The notes: generated by a model from the letters alone, not told the origin. A DNA stretch of 64,000 nucleotides from Siphonodentalium dalli (GCA_032622095.1 CP136063.1:267273426-267337425), one strand, 5' to 3'. Positions 14,601 to 22,900 are shown, counted from the first letter of the stretch. Made by a program: numbers and translations.

Positions 14601-17600
14601 GGGAACCTCATTCTGCATGGCCTCATCTGCTATGGAAGATATGGATTCAGATTGAGTTTCCTAACTTGTGAATATTGTGATCTACACCCATTGGGAACCC
14701 CAATTATGCAATGTGTCGTCTTCCAATTTCGGAATGTAGAGAAACTAAACTGAAAAAGAAATAGAATCTGTGTGAAGAAATTTCTATAGAAATTTGATAT
14801 CAAAGAAACTTTCCAGAGAAAATTAGGCCTAAGCAGAATGAGGTCCCCAGAGGGTGAATTTAGTGATGCTAGCCCAGTATGCATCAATAGCGTCAATAAA
14901 TTCACCCTCCAAGGACCTCATTCTGCCAATGACAGGCACACTAAATTCAGACTTGAATGTTTTTGTATTATTCTACTAATCATTGATTGACCTACTTAGT
15001 GATATTTGTATATATCTAGTAATTTACTGCAGGTTCAACAACAACTGGGAGACCAATAGGTGCTTACTGTGACATTCTAGCCCGATGTGAAATTACCAGA
15101 GTACTTCTATTAATGTATCTACAAGTAAGTAGAACTAATAATTTTTATCTTGTCAAAGACTTGTCATCATGGTACAGCAGCCATGGATAATTTCTGATGC
15201 TTCCGATGAATGATGTAATTTTTCTGTCATACATTCTAGAGCTGCTAACTCTGTCAAGTTTCTAGGTAGCCTAAAATGTACTATATCTAGAAATTTTGCA
15301 AAATGAAGGCATTTTCAGCTAAATTCCTATAGAAGTTCCCAAAAGGCTCAGTGTCAAAAATTAATGTTGATTTTGTAGTTCGGAGCAACTATCTAATCGA
15401 TATTGAAATATTTGCTTTGTCAATTATTGCAAATATATATTTGCCTCTACTAATTTTTTTGGTTTATAATCCAGAGCATTGTTCTGTTCTCAGTCTCTTC
15501 AATTCTCGCAGGTGGGACTGGGGTGTCTCAACCCCCTCCCTCAACTTTGGGACACAATTTCAATAATAAGGTGTAGTACCACTACCAATAATGCTGAAGA
15601 AGACATTGTAGCCATATTTTGGTGTGTTGGGTACTCAGCTTTACGACAAAGTGTTTCGGAACCCAGCTTGACCTTTGATGTTTGATACAATAATCTTGCA
15701 TTTGATCACATGACATGTGGATAGTCATCATTGTTATTCCTGCTTCAAGTTTGCTTTTTATCGGCGACATAATGCTAATAATCATTTATGTAACATAAAC
15801 CCACAAATGTAAAGCTGGGTACCCTATATACCTTTTCCCAAACCTGGGTACCCAGCACTCCAAAATGTGGTGACAATGACCCCTTCAGCACTGATAACAG
15901 TCTACTATTACTATATCACTCGAAGATACAGACTGGTTTGTAATGACCCCTTCAGCACTAATAACAGTCTACTATTACTATACCACTCGAAGATACAGAC
16001 CGGTTTGTAATGACCCCTTCAGCACTGATAACAGTCTACTATTACTATACCACCCGAAGATACAGACCGGTTTGTAATGACCCCTTCAGCACTGATAACA
16101 GTCTACTATTACTATACCACTCGAAGATACAGACCGGTTTGTAATGACCCCTTCAGCACTGATAACAGTCTACTATTACTATATCACTCGAAGATACAGA
16201 CCGGTTTGTAATGACCCCTTCAGCACTGATAACAGTCTATTATTACTATACCACTCGAAGATACAGACCAGTTTGTAATGACCCCTTCAGCACTGATAAC
16301 AGTCTACTATTACTATACCACTCGAAGATACAGACCGGTTTGTAATGACCCCTTCAGCACTGATAACAGTCTACTATTACTATACCACTCGAAGATACAG
16401 ACCGGTTTGTAATGACCCCTTCAGCACTGATAACAGTCTACTATTACTATACCACTCGAAGATACAGACCGGTTTGTAATGACCCCTTCAGCACTGATAA
16501 CAGTCTACTATTACTATATCACTCGAAGATACAGACCGGTTTGTAATGTCCCCTTCAGCACTAATAACAGTCTACTATTACTATACCACTCGAAGATACA
16601 GACCGGTTTGTAATGTCCCCTTCAGCACTAATAACAGTCTACTATTACTATACCACTCAAAGATACAGACCGGTTTGTAATGTCCCCTTCAGCACTAATA
16701 ACAGTCTACTATTACTATACCACTCGAAGATACAGACCGGTTTGTAATGTCCCCTTCAGCACTAATAACAGTCTACTATTACTATACCACTCGAAATACA
16801 GACCGGTTGTATCACCACATTAAAATGCAAACTTTGAAAGTGGGTTGAAAGAATATTATAGTTATCACTAGCAGGGTTACCCGCCATTGTCCAGGTTGAG
16901 ATCTCGAAGTATATTCAAACCATTGATAGGGGTTTTTATCAGTTAAAGCCAGGGATGTGGCTCGAGGGTCTTCATTGAGAGTGTTCACCTTGGAACTTTA
17001 ACTACATGTACACACTCTAGAACCAGATCAAAAGTCACAAATTTGGGAATCCCATTTGAGCATCACCCTTGGCTCATCATTTTCCAACTGGTACTTGAAG
17101 GTTTCCAATCGTTTCCAATGTAATTAACACCTCTTATGGTTAAAGCCAGAATTATCATCCTATGATTATTCTAATATTGAATCACAGCATGCTATATGTG
17201 TGATTTCTCCACTATATGTCACATACTATCATATTAATACATGTATAGCTTAATATTGTCTGCCAACATGGATTTGGCTTGTACAAATTCTACATTCAAA
17301 TTCATTTTTTTTAGTAGATTATATCAGCATTGCTACTATTCTTCATTGTATTATGTTTAACGACTCCAACTAACTTTATACACTTCAACTAAAAATATAA
17401 AAATATGTTCTCCTCAAATTATCACATTATATTTGTGTTCTCATTTGCAGCCGACTCCGCAGCGATTAAGACCTGAGCATGCACAAACTCTTGAGAAGTA
17501 CACCTGGGATATATCTGATGATAACCCTACAGGTGGGTGCTGTACCATTGAATGGTCCCAAGTACAGTAATGCCCTAAATAAAATCGACTTCTTAACCAC

Positions 17601-19978
17601 AGCAGAATTATGGGTAATTTTTCAGGATTTAGTCAGAAATATGGCAACAAGCCATATTTCCGACTAAATCCTGAAAAATTACCCAAAATTATGCTGTGGT
17701 TAAGGAGTCGATTATTTAGAGCATTACTGTAGCATTATTGAAATATCTATATTGCCAGTGTTCCTGCTAGAGGTTGGGAGAGTGGGTATGTAACTGATGG
17801 GGGGAATAATCCCAGTCAATGTAACCAACCATCAGCATCTAGTGAGTCAGGGCCTAATTTAATCAATTCATGATGGGAGCTCCGCTGGTGCAGCATTAAA
17901 GACCCTGTACCAGTGCATTATCTTATATATGTAAGTCTCCCATAGGGAGCTTACATATTTAAGAGAATGCAATGGGATACAATGTCAAGGTAAATATTGT
18001 TAGGCCAATGTATTCTCTTATATATGCGAGGCTCCCTATGGGAGACTCACATATATAAGAGAATGCATTGGCACAAGGTTTTCATAAATTTTCAGGAATC
18101 TCCAGTTATGAAAGGGTAAAGCCCAAATCTGAACATCTATGCTATTATAATGTCAATGAATATAAATCGAATTAATTTGTGTCGAGAACAAATTACACTT
18201 GCATACAGAGCCATGAATAAGAATATGATTTTTAGTATTTACTCTCCAGCCTGTTACTTGGGCAAAAAGGGGCAGATTTCTACAATTTGATTGGCTGGTT
18301 CCATTCAGGTACCAGCCTAAATGGCGACTTGGGAGGCATCTTCTCCCTAAAATGTGCCGCTTCTCCCTATGTTTGCCCAAGGGAGAAGTGACTTCTCTCA
18401 TATTTCCAAACATGCATATTTTAAGCATATTTTATATTGATTATAATTGTGTACTTACTCATGATCGTAATACAAATAATACTTATTGGATAATACTTAT
18501 TGGACCACAGAAATGTGATGTTTGAGTATAAAGTGAATTTCAGTCTCAATGACTTCTCCCATATTATAACTGTCCATTTCGCCTCAATAATCTATCAGGG
18601 AGAAGTCACTTCTTCCAATTTGAATTTTCCAGGCTGGTCTCTGGTTCAATTGACACAAGGACCGGTATAGTGCACAAAATTGGGCAACAACTATTCTAAC
18701 TTTCATTTCACAGAAGTAAAAGTACAGTTTAATAATAGGTTTTCATCTCAAAGTAGATACAAATGAATGAAAGTGAATGAACCTTGGTATCTAAACTGTC
18801 GTCTGCCGTTAAATGCTTAGTGAATGAACATTATTATCTAAGCTGTTGTCTGCCATTAAATGCTCAGTGAGTGAACATTGTTTTCTAAGTTGTCATATGC
18901 CATTAAATGCTCAGTGAGTGAACATTTTTTTCTAAGTTGTCATATGCCATTAAATGCTCAGTGAGTGAACCTTGTTATCTAAGCTGTTGCCTGCCATTAA
19001 ATGCTCAGTGAGTGAACCTTGGTATCTAAACTGTCATCTGCCATTGCATTGTTTTTGTGACTCTTTATTGATGCACACTCAATGTCTCCTATTGAATAGA
19101 CCGGTTCCTGGAGAAAACTACGAAAATTGGAAAATGTAGTAACCGGACCCCCGTCAGTATTAGTAAGGTATAAATTATCATACAAATTACTACAATTATT
19201 TAATGAACAGGGGATGGAAAACTTTTAGTAGTAGATTACTCATAACCGAGAGATGACAGTGTTGGCGTATACATTAACCTATTTCCCAGGTGTTGTCTCA
19301 GATAATTTTCCTGGTGGCTTTTCTTATCATTTCATTTTTATTGCAGTTCAGTATATGTCAGAAGACCTATTCCTCCTTCTACAGTCAGTTGTGGTGAGTG
19401 TGATTATTTTATGGAATTCAATTATTTTGATAAGCACATGGTATATGTACTGGTGACACAAAGGCATAAATTAAGATCATATCATGCTCTTTATGGCAGG
19501 ACAAACATGTGTGATAATGTTAACCTTCCATGACTGGAGCTTCTTGAAAGTTTGTGAAAACCCTGTGCCAATGCTTTATTATATGTGCGAGTCTCCCATA
19601 GAGATCCTCACATTTCTAAGAGAATACATTGGTCTAACAATATTTACTTTGACCGTGTTTCACGTCCCATTTGTTGATTTAAGTATATTTATCAAGGTTT
19701 TGGATCATGTAATAAAAAGAATATGCAACTCGCCCCCAGTTTATAGCGAAATTTACAAAACGAGTAATCTTCCTTGTGAGAAAAGGAATTAACATGATTA
19801 ATTTTTATCAGAATTTCATCTTCTCCTCATCTTCTTACAGCTAGCATGCCAGTCACGTGACTTGGAAGCACTACGTGCTCTACAGACGGACTTGTGGCCC
19901 ATGTTATCTGCAGAGCAGAATGAAATTCTCCACCTAGTCATCCAAGAACTGGCTCATCCATCAGGTGAAGGCATTTAG
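2578..19978 (+). CDS. F8A1: F8A1/HAP40 orthologue, 40-kDa huntingtin-associated protein, split over at least 11 coding exons (5' end missing)
   Basis: Exons: 2578-2627, 4858-4930, 6408-6567, 7409-7477, 9485-9547, 10567-10624, 12916-12978, 15033-15124, 17451-17532, 19347-19393, 19841-19978 (TAG). All junctions are GT/AG and phases match, giving 297 visible residues against about 371 in human; the human protein also has a Pro-rich insert that is absent here. Matches recalled from the family: KKPNLAEGSEQF near the N-terminus, ECPEYAGFCHLAEARC, GEAIAHYQRAAELQ, LRPEHAQTLEKYTW, EDLFLLLQSVV, and DLWPMLSAEQN at the C-terminus. In the known family the protein is an all-helical TPR-like bridge that clamps the N- and C-terminal HEAT domains of huntingtin, and it has been described as a Rab5 effector. 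The ATG at 2585 is internal: Arg-Phe codons precede it and align with human KRFL. The exon starting at 2578 needs two bases from an upstream exon that I could not find in 1-2577. Human F8A1 is intronless; this copy is intron-rich and looks intact, not like a retrocopy. Confidence 0.93.
2739..2997. mobile_element. A-shell MITE 3, inverted, one end lost
   Basis: Two core hairpins. The TGTTGGGTAAAGGGTTAA end is intact at 2980-2997; the other end stops at GTTATGCCC. Flanked by a perfect 44-bp direct repeat (2666-2709, 2996-3039). Confidence 0.8.
3117..3252. repeat. Long near-perfect hairpin in the first F8A1 intron
   Basis: CACTTCAAAACTATCACAGG ... and its complement ending 3252; arms of about 58 bases with a ~20-base loop. 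Lies in an older GGTAATACC-rich repeat (3065-4150). Confidence 0.85.
3333..3559. mobile_element. B-shell MITE 1 with one core hairpin
   Basis: TTAACCCTTTGAGTGCCAG ... CTGGCACTCAAAGGGTTAA, TTAA at both ends. Inner GGCCGATGAGATCGGCCC. One hairpin (3383-3446), with its loop shortened. Confidence 0.85.
4283..4613 (+). repeat. Repeat G, foldback-containing dispersed element
   Basis: Contains TGACGTCA (a CRE-like octamer) and an imperfect hairpin centred on GAGCCTCGGTAAACCTCGGCTC. A reversed copy lies at 40943-41275. Confidence 0.7.
4858..4930 (+). CDS. F8A1: F8A1 exon
   Basis: Acceptor ctgttacag/TGTCTC, donor GCAAG/gtatgt. Encodes LSLAKTLREQECPEYAGFCH and LAEAR; human has QLGRELRAQEC then a similar Tyr-Ala-x-x-Cys stretch. 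Starts in phase 1, ends in phase 2. Confidence 0.9.
4939..4967. mobile_element. Family-E end fragment
   Basis: CAGTAATGCCCTAAGTAATC preceded by TA, at intron base +9 after the F8A1 exon ending 4930. Confidence 0.6.
4971..5350. mobile_element. C-type fragment with two hairpins, ends lost
   Basis: Hairpin 4985-5054, then the C spacer with CAGAGCCCCAGACAAACATG, then a D-like hairpin at 5274-5335. It is fused to a family-E left-end fragment (4939-4967). Confidence 0.65.
5478..5917. mobile_element. 440-bp TIR element K in an F8A1 intron
   Basis: GTACTCAATCCGATTCGATG at the left, TTCGGATTGAGTAC at the right. A related copy starts at 45583. Confidence 0.6.
6250..6370. mobile_element. Family-E MITE, internally deleted
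   Basis: TA then CAGTAATGCTCTAATTAATC; ends GAGAGCATTACTG then TA. The second arm is mostly gone. It ends 37 bases before the exon at 6408. Confidence 0.75.
6408..6567 (+). CDS. F8A1: F8A1 exon
   Basis: Acceptor tattttag/G, donor ATTCGT/gtgagt. Largest visible exon. Encodes CEHQMGNGAGEAHALTNSAR, then AFLEAEISNRDLRCPSFEEN and LAAAVNCYSHAIR. This is the human GEALALTEAARLFLRQE segment followed by the 'RLVCP' segment. Helical, TPR-like. Confidence 0.93.
7170..7354. mobile_element. Family-E foldback MITE
   Basis: CAATGCACTAAATAATCAAC ... GATTATTTAGGGCATTACT, flanked by TA. Ends 54 bases before the exon at 7409. Confidence 0.75.
7409..7477 (+). CDS. F8A1: F8A1 exon
   Basis: Acceptor ctgcctccag/GTT, donor CTCAAG/gtagtc. 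Phase 0 at both ends, 23 codons: VNIETKQPALAAALCRELGD then ALK. Matches human [20 protein letters not shown]. Confidence 0.93.
7589..7850. mobile_element. C-type fragment with one hairpin
   Basis: Spacer CACCCATACAGAGCCCCAGA ... then hairpin 7757-7827 and GGGTAAAAAAATTCCGACC. Abuts the family-F element at 7858. Confidence 0.65.
7858..8270. mobile_element. Family-F element with two hairpins
   Basis: Outer ends CAAGCCTGTATATAGTG / ATATCCAGATTTG. Hairpins 7886-7980 and 8148-8240, with a ~165-bp unique spacer containing GGGATCAGATTGAAGTTTCC. Confidence 0.75.
8538..8911. mobile_element. A-shell MITE 4
   Basis: TTAA at both ends and both TIRs intact. The right-hand hairpin has lost part of one arm (8714-8767). 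Confidence 0.85.
8942..9335 (+). repeat. Dispersed repeat L, copy with about one and a half satellite units
   Basis: Begins CCATATTATATACCATTT, then runs parallel to 50180-50580. It lies in the F8A1 intron between the exons at 7477 and 9485. Confidence 0.8.
9485..9547 (+). CDS. F8A1: F8A1 exon
   Basis: Acceptor acacattccag/TCTCTA, donor ACCCAG/gttagt. Phase 0 at both ends, 21 codons: SLSKHGEAIAHYQRAAELQT-Q, matching human GQPAAAAGHFQRAAQLQ. A D-shell MITE begins at intron base +6, so the donor's outer context is supplied by the transposon end. Confidence 0.92.
9553..9680. mobile_element. D-shell MITE fragment, degenerate
   Basis: TTAACCCTTTCGTGAGG begins at intron base +6 after the exon ending 9547. 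One hairpin arm remains (CCAGAGCATTCTCTTATATA). Confidence 0.6.
10274..10539. mobile_element. Family-I MITE (TTAA/CCCTTT type without the core hairpin)
   Basis: TTACCTTTTCTATACTAAAT ... AAAAAAGGGTTAA, with an inner foldback around TTGTTGAACTTATTATCTGA. It matches 37431-37685. Ends 27 bases before the F8A1 exon at 10567. Confidence 0.7.
10567..10624 (+). CDS. F8A1: F8A1 exon
   Basis: Acceptor ttattttcag/AGTCCA, donor ACAA/gtatgt. Encodes SPLDCLSSLRSVAECRVTT, matching human LPLAALQALGEAASCQL. Ends in phase 1. A family-I MITE ends 27 bases upstream. Confidence 0.9.
10693..11221. mobile_element. Foldback element in an F8A1 intron
   Basis: TTTAAAGATGGATTATCTCT / AGAGATAATCCACCTTTAA ends. Inner arms TATCCGGAAAGGCTTCTATC / GATAGAAGCACTTCCGGACA. 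No coding. Confidence 0.65.
11222..11475. repeat. Expanded AT spacer plus one core hairpin
   Basis: At least five copies of a TCTTACATTCTTTAACAATT-like word (11250-11380), the spacer word of the A, B and C shells, then a core hairpin at 11405-11474. Confidence 0.65.
11690..12060 (+). repeat. Dispersed 'GTCCGTCC' type repeat, two internal units
   Basis: GTCTGTCCATCCGTCCATCT, then two ~190-bp units each with GATAACTTTAGTAAGTCTG and AATACAGGTCAAGTTC. Confidence 0.65.
12061..12900. other. Intron sequence, nothing recognised
   Basis: F8A1 intron between 10624 and 12916, downstream of the GTCCGTCC repeat. No element ends or hairpins seen. Confidence 0.5.
12916..12978 (+). CDS. F8A1: F8A1 exon
   Basis: Acceptor gaattgcag/AGGATT, donor GTGGAG/gtcagt. 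Encodes KDFDGALTVLTEMAYMAQER plus G, matching human [21 protein letters not shown]. Ends in phase 1. Confidence 0.92.
13281..13533. mobile_element. Family-F element, compact, near-perfect ends
   Basis: TCAAGCCTTGAAATAGGGTG / CACCCTATTTCAAGGCTTGA. Two hairpins (13311-13403, 13414-13506) separated by only about 10 bases. Confidence 0.85.
13555..13810. mobile_element. D-shell MITE, complete
   Basis: TTAACCCTTCTATGACTGAAGC ends the left; GCTCCCATCATGAAAGGATTAA the right; two hairpins (13593-13662, 13689-13759). TTAA at both ends. Confidence 0.8.
13970..14240. repeat. Diverged dispersed repeat N
   Basis: ATATTACCGAAAATATCAAA ... TTTGGATATAATATTTGTAA ... GAGCAAGATAAT parallels 41335-41570. Confidence 0.5.
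14491..14955. mobile_element. Family-F element with two hairpins
   Basis: TCAAGCCTGAGTTTATTGTG ... AAATTCAGACTTGA. Hairpins 14524-14616 and 14833-14926. In an F8A1 intron. Confidence 0.8.
15033..15124 (+). CDS. F8A1: F8A1 exon
   Basis: Acceptor tttactgcag/GTTCAA, donor CTACAA/gtaagt. Encodes GSTTTGRPIGAYCDILARCE then ITRVLLLMYLQ. It lacks the long Pro-rich stretch of human F8A1 but keeps the SDVLVRCEVSRVLLLLLLQ block. Ends in phase 0. Confidence 0.93.
15873..16808. repeat. 67-bp minisatellite, about 14 copies, in an F8A1 intron
   Basis: Unit contains GACCCCTTCAGCACTGATAA, CAGTCTACTATTACTATACC and ACTCGAAGATACAGACCGGT. The last four or so units share gtCCCC for gaCCCC and ctAataac for ctGataac. 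Confidence 0.95.
17451..17532 (+). CDS. F8A1: F8A1 exon
   Basis: Acceptor tcatttgcag/CCGACT, donor CTACAG/gtgggt. Encodes PTPQRLRPEHAQTLEKYTWD then ISDDNPT. The EHAQTLEKY block is identical to the human sequence as I recall it and is the best diagnostic for the family. Ends in phase 1. Confidence 0.95.
17565..17729. mobile_element. Family-E foldback MITE
   Basis: CAGTAATGCCCTAAATAAAA ... TTATTTAGAGCATTACTG, flanked by TA. The centre is deleted to GGCAACAAGCC. Begins 33 bases after the F8A1 exon ending 17532. Confidence 0.8.
17868..18117. mobile_element. D-shell MITE, TTAA ends eroded
   Basis: CATGATGGGAGCTCCGCTGG ... CCAGTTATGAAAGGG, with two hairpins. In an F8A1 intron. Confidence 0.7.
18120..18770. 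other. Intron sequence with GGGAGAAGT-rich text
   Basis: Several copies of CTTCTCCCT / AGGGAGAAG on both strands between 18340 and 18610 suggest an old foldback, but the ends could not be placed. Confidence 0.35.
18772..19045. repeat. 47-bp tandem repeat, about 6 copies, in an F8A1 intron
   Basis: Unit AGTGAGTGAACATTGTTTTC ... CATATGCCATTAAATGCTC, diverged between copies. Confidence 0.8.
19347..19393 (+). CDS. F8A1: F8A1 exon
   Basis: Acceptor tttattgcag/TTCAG, donor GTTGTG/gtgagt. Encodes VQYMSEDLFLLLQSVV, matching human LPEELFLLLQSLV. Ends in phase 0. Confidence 0.92.
19520..19655. mobile_element. D-shell MITE left fragment
   Basis: TTAACCTTCCATGACTGGAGC, then one eroded hairpin and CAATATTTACTTTGACC; no right half. 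Confidence 0.65.
19841..19978 (+). CDS. F8A1: F8A1 terminal coding exon
   Basis: Acceptor cttcttacag/CTAGCA; stop TAG at 19976-19978. Encodes LACQSRDLEALRALQTDLWP, MLSAEQNEILHLVIQELAHP, then SGEGI. Human ends in a very similar SPSGQGV. The last codons and the 3' UTR start resemble the tandem repeat downstream at 20231-20590. Confidence 0.94.
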   Translation, partial: LACQSRDLEALRALQTDLWPMLSAEQNEILHLVIQELAHPSGEGI

Positions 19979-20230
19979 AATCAACCACAGAAGGGGGCTT
20001 CCACAATGTGAAGGCAACTGAATGTATCCATGTATTCTGGATGTGATGTCTTCATGAGCTGATTGAAATTTACCTTGGATCATGACATCCATTCAGGAGA
20101 ACTCATCTGATGTTGGATAACACTGGTTCACTCATAACGTAACACTAGAAAAGCTGCATTATGAACTTGTCTTCAGATGTGGTTCTCTGTTTATTACACA
20201 TCCAAAATGTACTATTTCATTCTGACAACT

Positions 20231-20590
20231 GATCAATGTTGGCAGATATCTCATCCTAATAACAATCTGTTCATACAACTTGTTCATTCCGATATTTGAA
20301 GGCATTTGGGGTCAATCAATGACGGGTCTATTCTCACAGAGAAGGCAACTGATCAATGTTGGAAGATATCTCATCCTAATAACAATCTGTGCATTCCGAT
20401 ATTTGAAGGCATTTGGGGTCAATCAATGACGGGTCTATTCTCACAGAGAAGGCAACTGATCAATGTTTGAAGATATCTCATCCTAATAACAATCTGTTCA
20501 TACAACTTGTGCATTCCGATATTTGAAGGCATTTGGAGTCAATCAATGACGGGTCTATTCTCACAGAGAAGGCAACTGAAAATGTCCATG
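20231..20590. repeat. 107-120-bp tandem repeat, 3 copies, in the probable F8A1 3' UTR or flank
   Basis: Units start GATCAATGTT at 20231, 20351 and about 20458. Each contains TGAAGGCATTTGGGGTCAAT and GAGAAGGCAACTGA. The second unit lacks about 13 bases (TTCATACAACTTG). The unit resembles 19965-20045, the end of the F8A1 coding region. Confidence 0.8.
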
Positions 20591-20631
20591 TATTCTGGAT
20601 GTGGTAAATAGAAGGTGTCAAAATTTACCTA

Positions 20632-20844
20632 CAGTAATGCCCAAAGTAATTGACCACTTAACCACAGCAGATTTATGGGTAATTTTTCAGGATTTAGTCG
20701 GAAATATGGCTTGTTGCCATTCATCGGAAAGCTCTCGGCGAGAGCTTTCCGATGAATGGCAACAAGCCATATTTCCGACTAAATCCTGAAAAATTACCCA
20801 TAATTCTGCTGTGGTTAAGTGGTCAATTACTTTGGGAATTACCT
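20632..20844. mobile_element. Family-E foldback MITE, full length
   Basis: CAGTAATGCCCAAAGTAATT ... AATTACTTTGGGAATTACC; ~100-bp arms meet at CTCGGCGAGAG. Confidence 0.8.
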
Positions 20845-21038
20845 ATAATCAAGCCATTCCTTCAGGAGAAATCATCTGGTGTTGTAATATAACCAAGCCT
20901 GAATATAGTGTGTCTAACATTTACAGAATTAGGTCCCCAGAGGGTGAATTTAGTGATGCTATCCCGCATAGTGGGCTAGCGCCACCAAATTCATCCTCTG
21001 GGAACCTCATTCTGCTTAGGCCTCTACTGCTATGGGAG

Positions 21039-21047
21039 ACCTAGGAT
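21039..21047. repeat. Left 9-bp target site duplication
   Basis: ACCTAGGAT, repeated at 21869-21877. Confidence 0.7.
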
Positions 21048-21868
21048 TAGTTCAAGTCTGCTCGTACTAAATAGAGCTAAGATATTGGGATAACGAGATG
21101 CTAGTTTTAATACGAGTACGTCCCGTTACCACTTGTATGACATGAGTTATGCATTAGTAACTAGCTCACATAAAACCACAATTAAATTTAATCAAATTTC
21201 ACAATTGCAACAATAAACGGGTTTATTGCGTAGAAGACATGATATTTGTTCTGAAAACCACATCAGTTGTCAATTGAAAGCAGCGATTTAATGTGAAAAG
21301 AGACATTTACTGCAGTGTTGTTCTAGCAATCATAAGGTAAACATAAACAAAACCATGTGGTTGTAAATTGAATTAATTCTTTCACTTATACCCGGTAATT
21401 TATAAACTAAAAATTGCATATATATCGTGAGGCATTCCATTTAAGAAGTGTTTAACTAATAAGTAATATAGGACCACTTACAATACAAATAAACACATAA
21501 TAGTGGTGGAATATATTAACAGAACACATAAGGGGTGTATTCGATTGTTATGGGCGCATTCGATTGATGTCATAGAAATAAAGAAACCGATGTTAGTCCT
21601 AATAAACTGGAATATTCTGTGTGTAATTTAAGATGAAAGTTAGATTATTATACACCATTATGACCATAAGATGTCACTATTTCCAATATATATAGCATCA
21701 GGTATTGATTTGTTAAGTAAAATCAAGTAAAATAGACTACGATTCCCACCACCAACCCTGAGCGTTATACTCATTTCATACAAATGATAACGGGACATAC
21801 TCATACTAAAACTAACATCTCACTATCCCAGTATCTTAGCTGGTTTTAGTATGAGCAGACTTGGACTA
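21048..21868. mobile_element. Nested 0.82-kb TIR element with 9-bp target duplication (MULE-like)
   Basis: Ends TAGTTCAAGTCTGCTC / GAGCAGACTTGGACTA, with inverted arms of about 75 bp. ACCTAGGAT lies directly on both sides (21039-21047 and 21869-21877). The insertion interrupts a family-F element whose sequence resumes after it. A 9-bp duplication is the Mutator-like signature. There is no coding capacity. Confidence 0.7.
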
Positions 21869-21877
21869 ACCTAGGAT
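21869..21877. repeat. Right 9-bp target site duplication
   Basis: ACCTAGGAT, identical to 21039-21047. Confidence 0.7.
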
Positions 21878-22073
21878 CAGATTGAAGTTCCCAAGTTTAA
21901 GTTGGTGATCATCACCCATTAGTCACCCGATTATGCAATTTATCTTCTGCAGATAAAGGGATATAGCAACTGAACAGAAGGGAAAATGTAACTCAAAACA
22001 ATGTTAATTGGAGACAATAGATGCTTTCCAGAAGATGAGGACTACGCTGATGGTCATATTTATACCATATCTG

Positions 22074-22288
22074 CTTTTTGTTTTGATTGTCACACAGCAA
22101 GCAAGATGATTCATGCCCACAATTGGTCTTAATCCTATAGATAGATTTGACACATGCTTCTTGTGGGTTTCCACTTCAGCTGAACTTTACTCACACAGCG
22201 AGCGAGCAGGGCTGAGCTTTACTCCACTAACCTGTTGTTTTATCATATCGCCTGTTGTGCGACAATCAAAACAAACCTCTGATACAAC
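22074..22288. mobile_element. Small TIR element
   Basis: TTTTGTTTTGATTGTCACAC / TGCGACAATCAAAACAAAC ends. Otherwise unremarkable. Confidence 0.5.
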
Positions 22289-22399
22289 CTAAATATGGGT
22301 GCTAGCTGGGGTACAGTGTAGCGCGGGGTAACAGTATCTTAATGTCTACGGGAATAGAATATTGTGGTCATTTTGTAATTCATACATAGTGAAATTTTG

Positions 22400-22900
22400 T
22401 AGTGATATTTATGTTTTTAACTTTACACAAATTATGTCAATACTGCTTGAATAAATCAGGATTTAAAGTAAAGCAACTAAAGGCCTTCGAAGTGGGATCA
22501 TGTGAAACACCTATCAATAACAGGGCCGTACATGTAAAAATAAATCAACTTTGTTCTTATTTTCATAATAACTCTCGGATATTGAAACCTTGTATAAACA
22601 TTACTGTTACAGTCATTACAATCAAAGTCCAATAAGATAAACAAGTTTAATAAAAACTTAATGGCAAACATTGGAAAAAGTCAAATCATTGAAAAACATT
22701 CTAAAAATCATATTTAGATTAGAATATTTTAACTTACTATGTGATTAGTGATGTTTGTTGACTAATCACTGAAACAGTTTTGTTGCATAACAATGGTTTC
22801 AACACACGAAATTGCGTTATTGTAGAGCTATCAACAATTAATATAAGAACAAAGTTGATCTATTTCTCCATGTTCTTCTTAGTTGTGATGTTTTTACAGA
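22400..22900. repeat. Diverged dispersed repeat M
   Basis: ACAGTCATTACAATCAAAGT, then AACATTGGAAAAAGTCAAAT and AGCTATCAACAATTAATATA. Related, diverged text at 38885-39060, 43420-43700 and 47940-48345. Confidence 0.55.

Larger units (their letters stand above)
20893..22045. mobile_element. Family-F element split by the nested 21048-21868 element
   Basis: CAAGCCTGAATATAGTGTGT, hairpin 20923-21015, then spacer to 21047; spacer resumes at 21878 (CAGATTGAAGTTCCC) and runs to about 22045. The right hairpin is absent. Confidence 0.75.
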
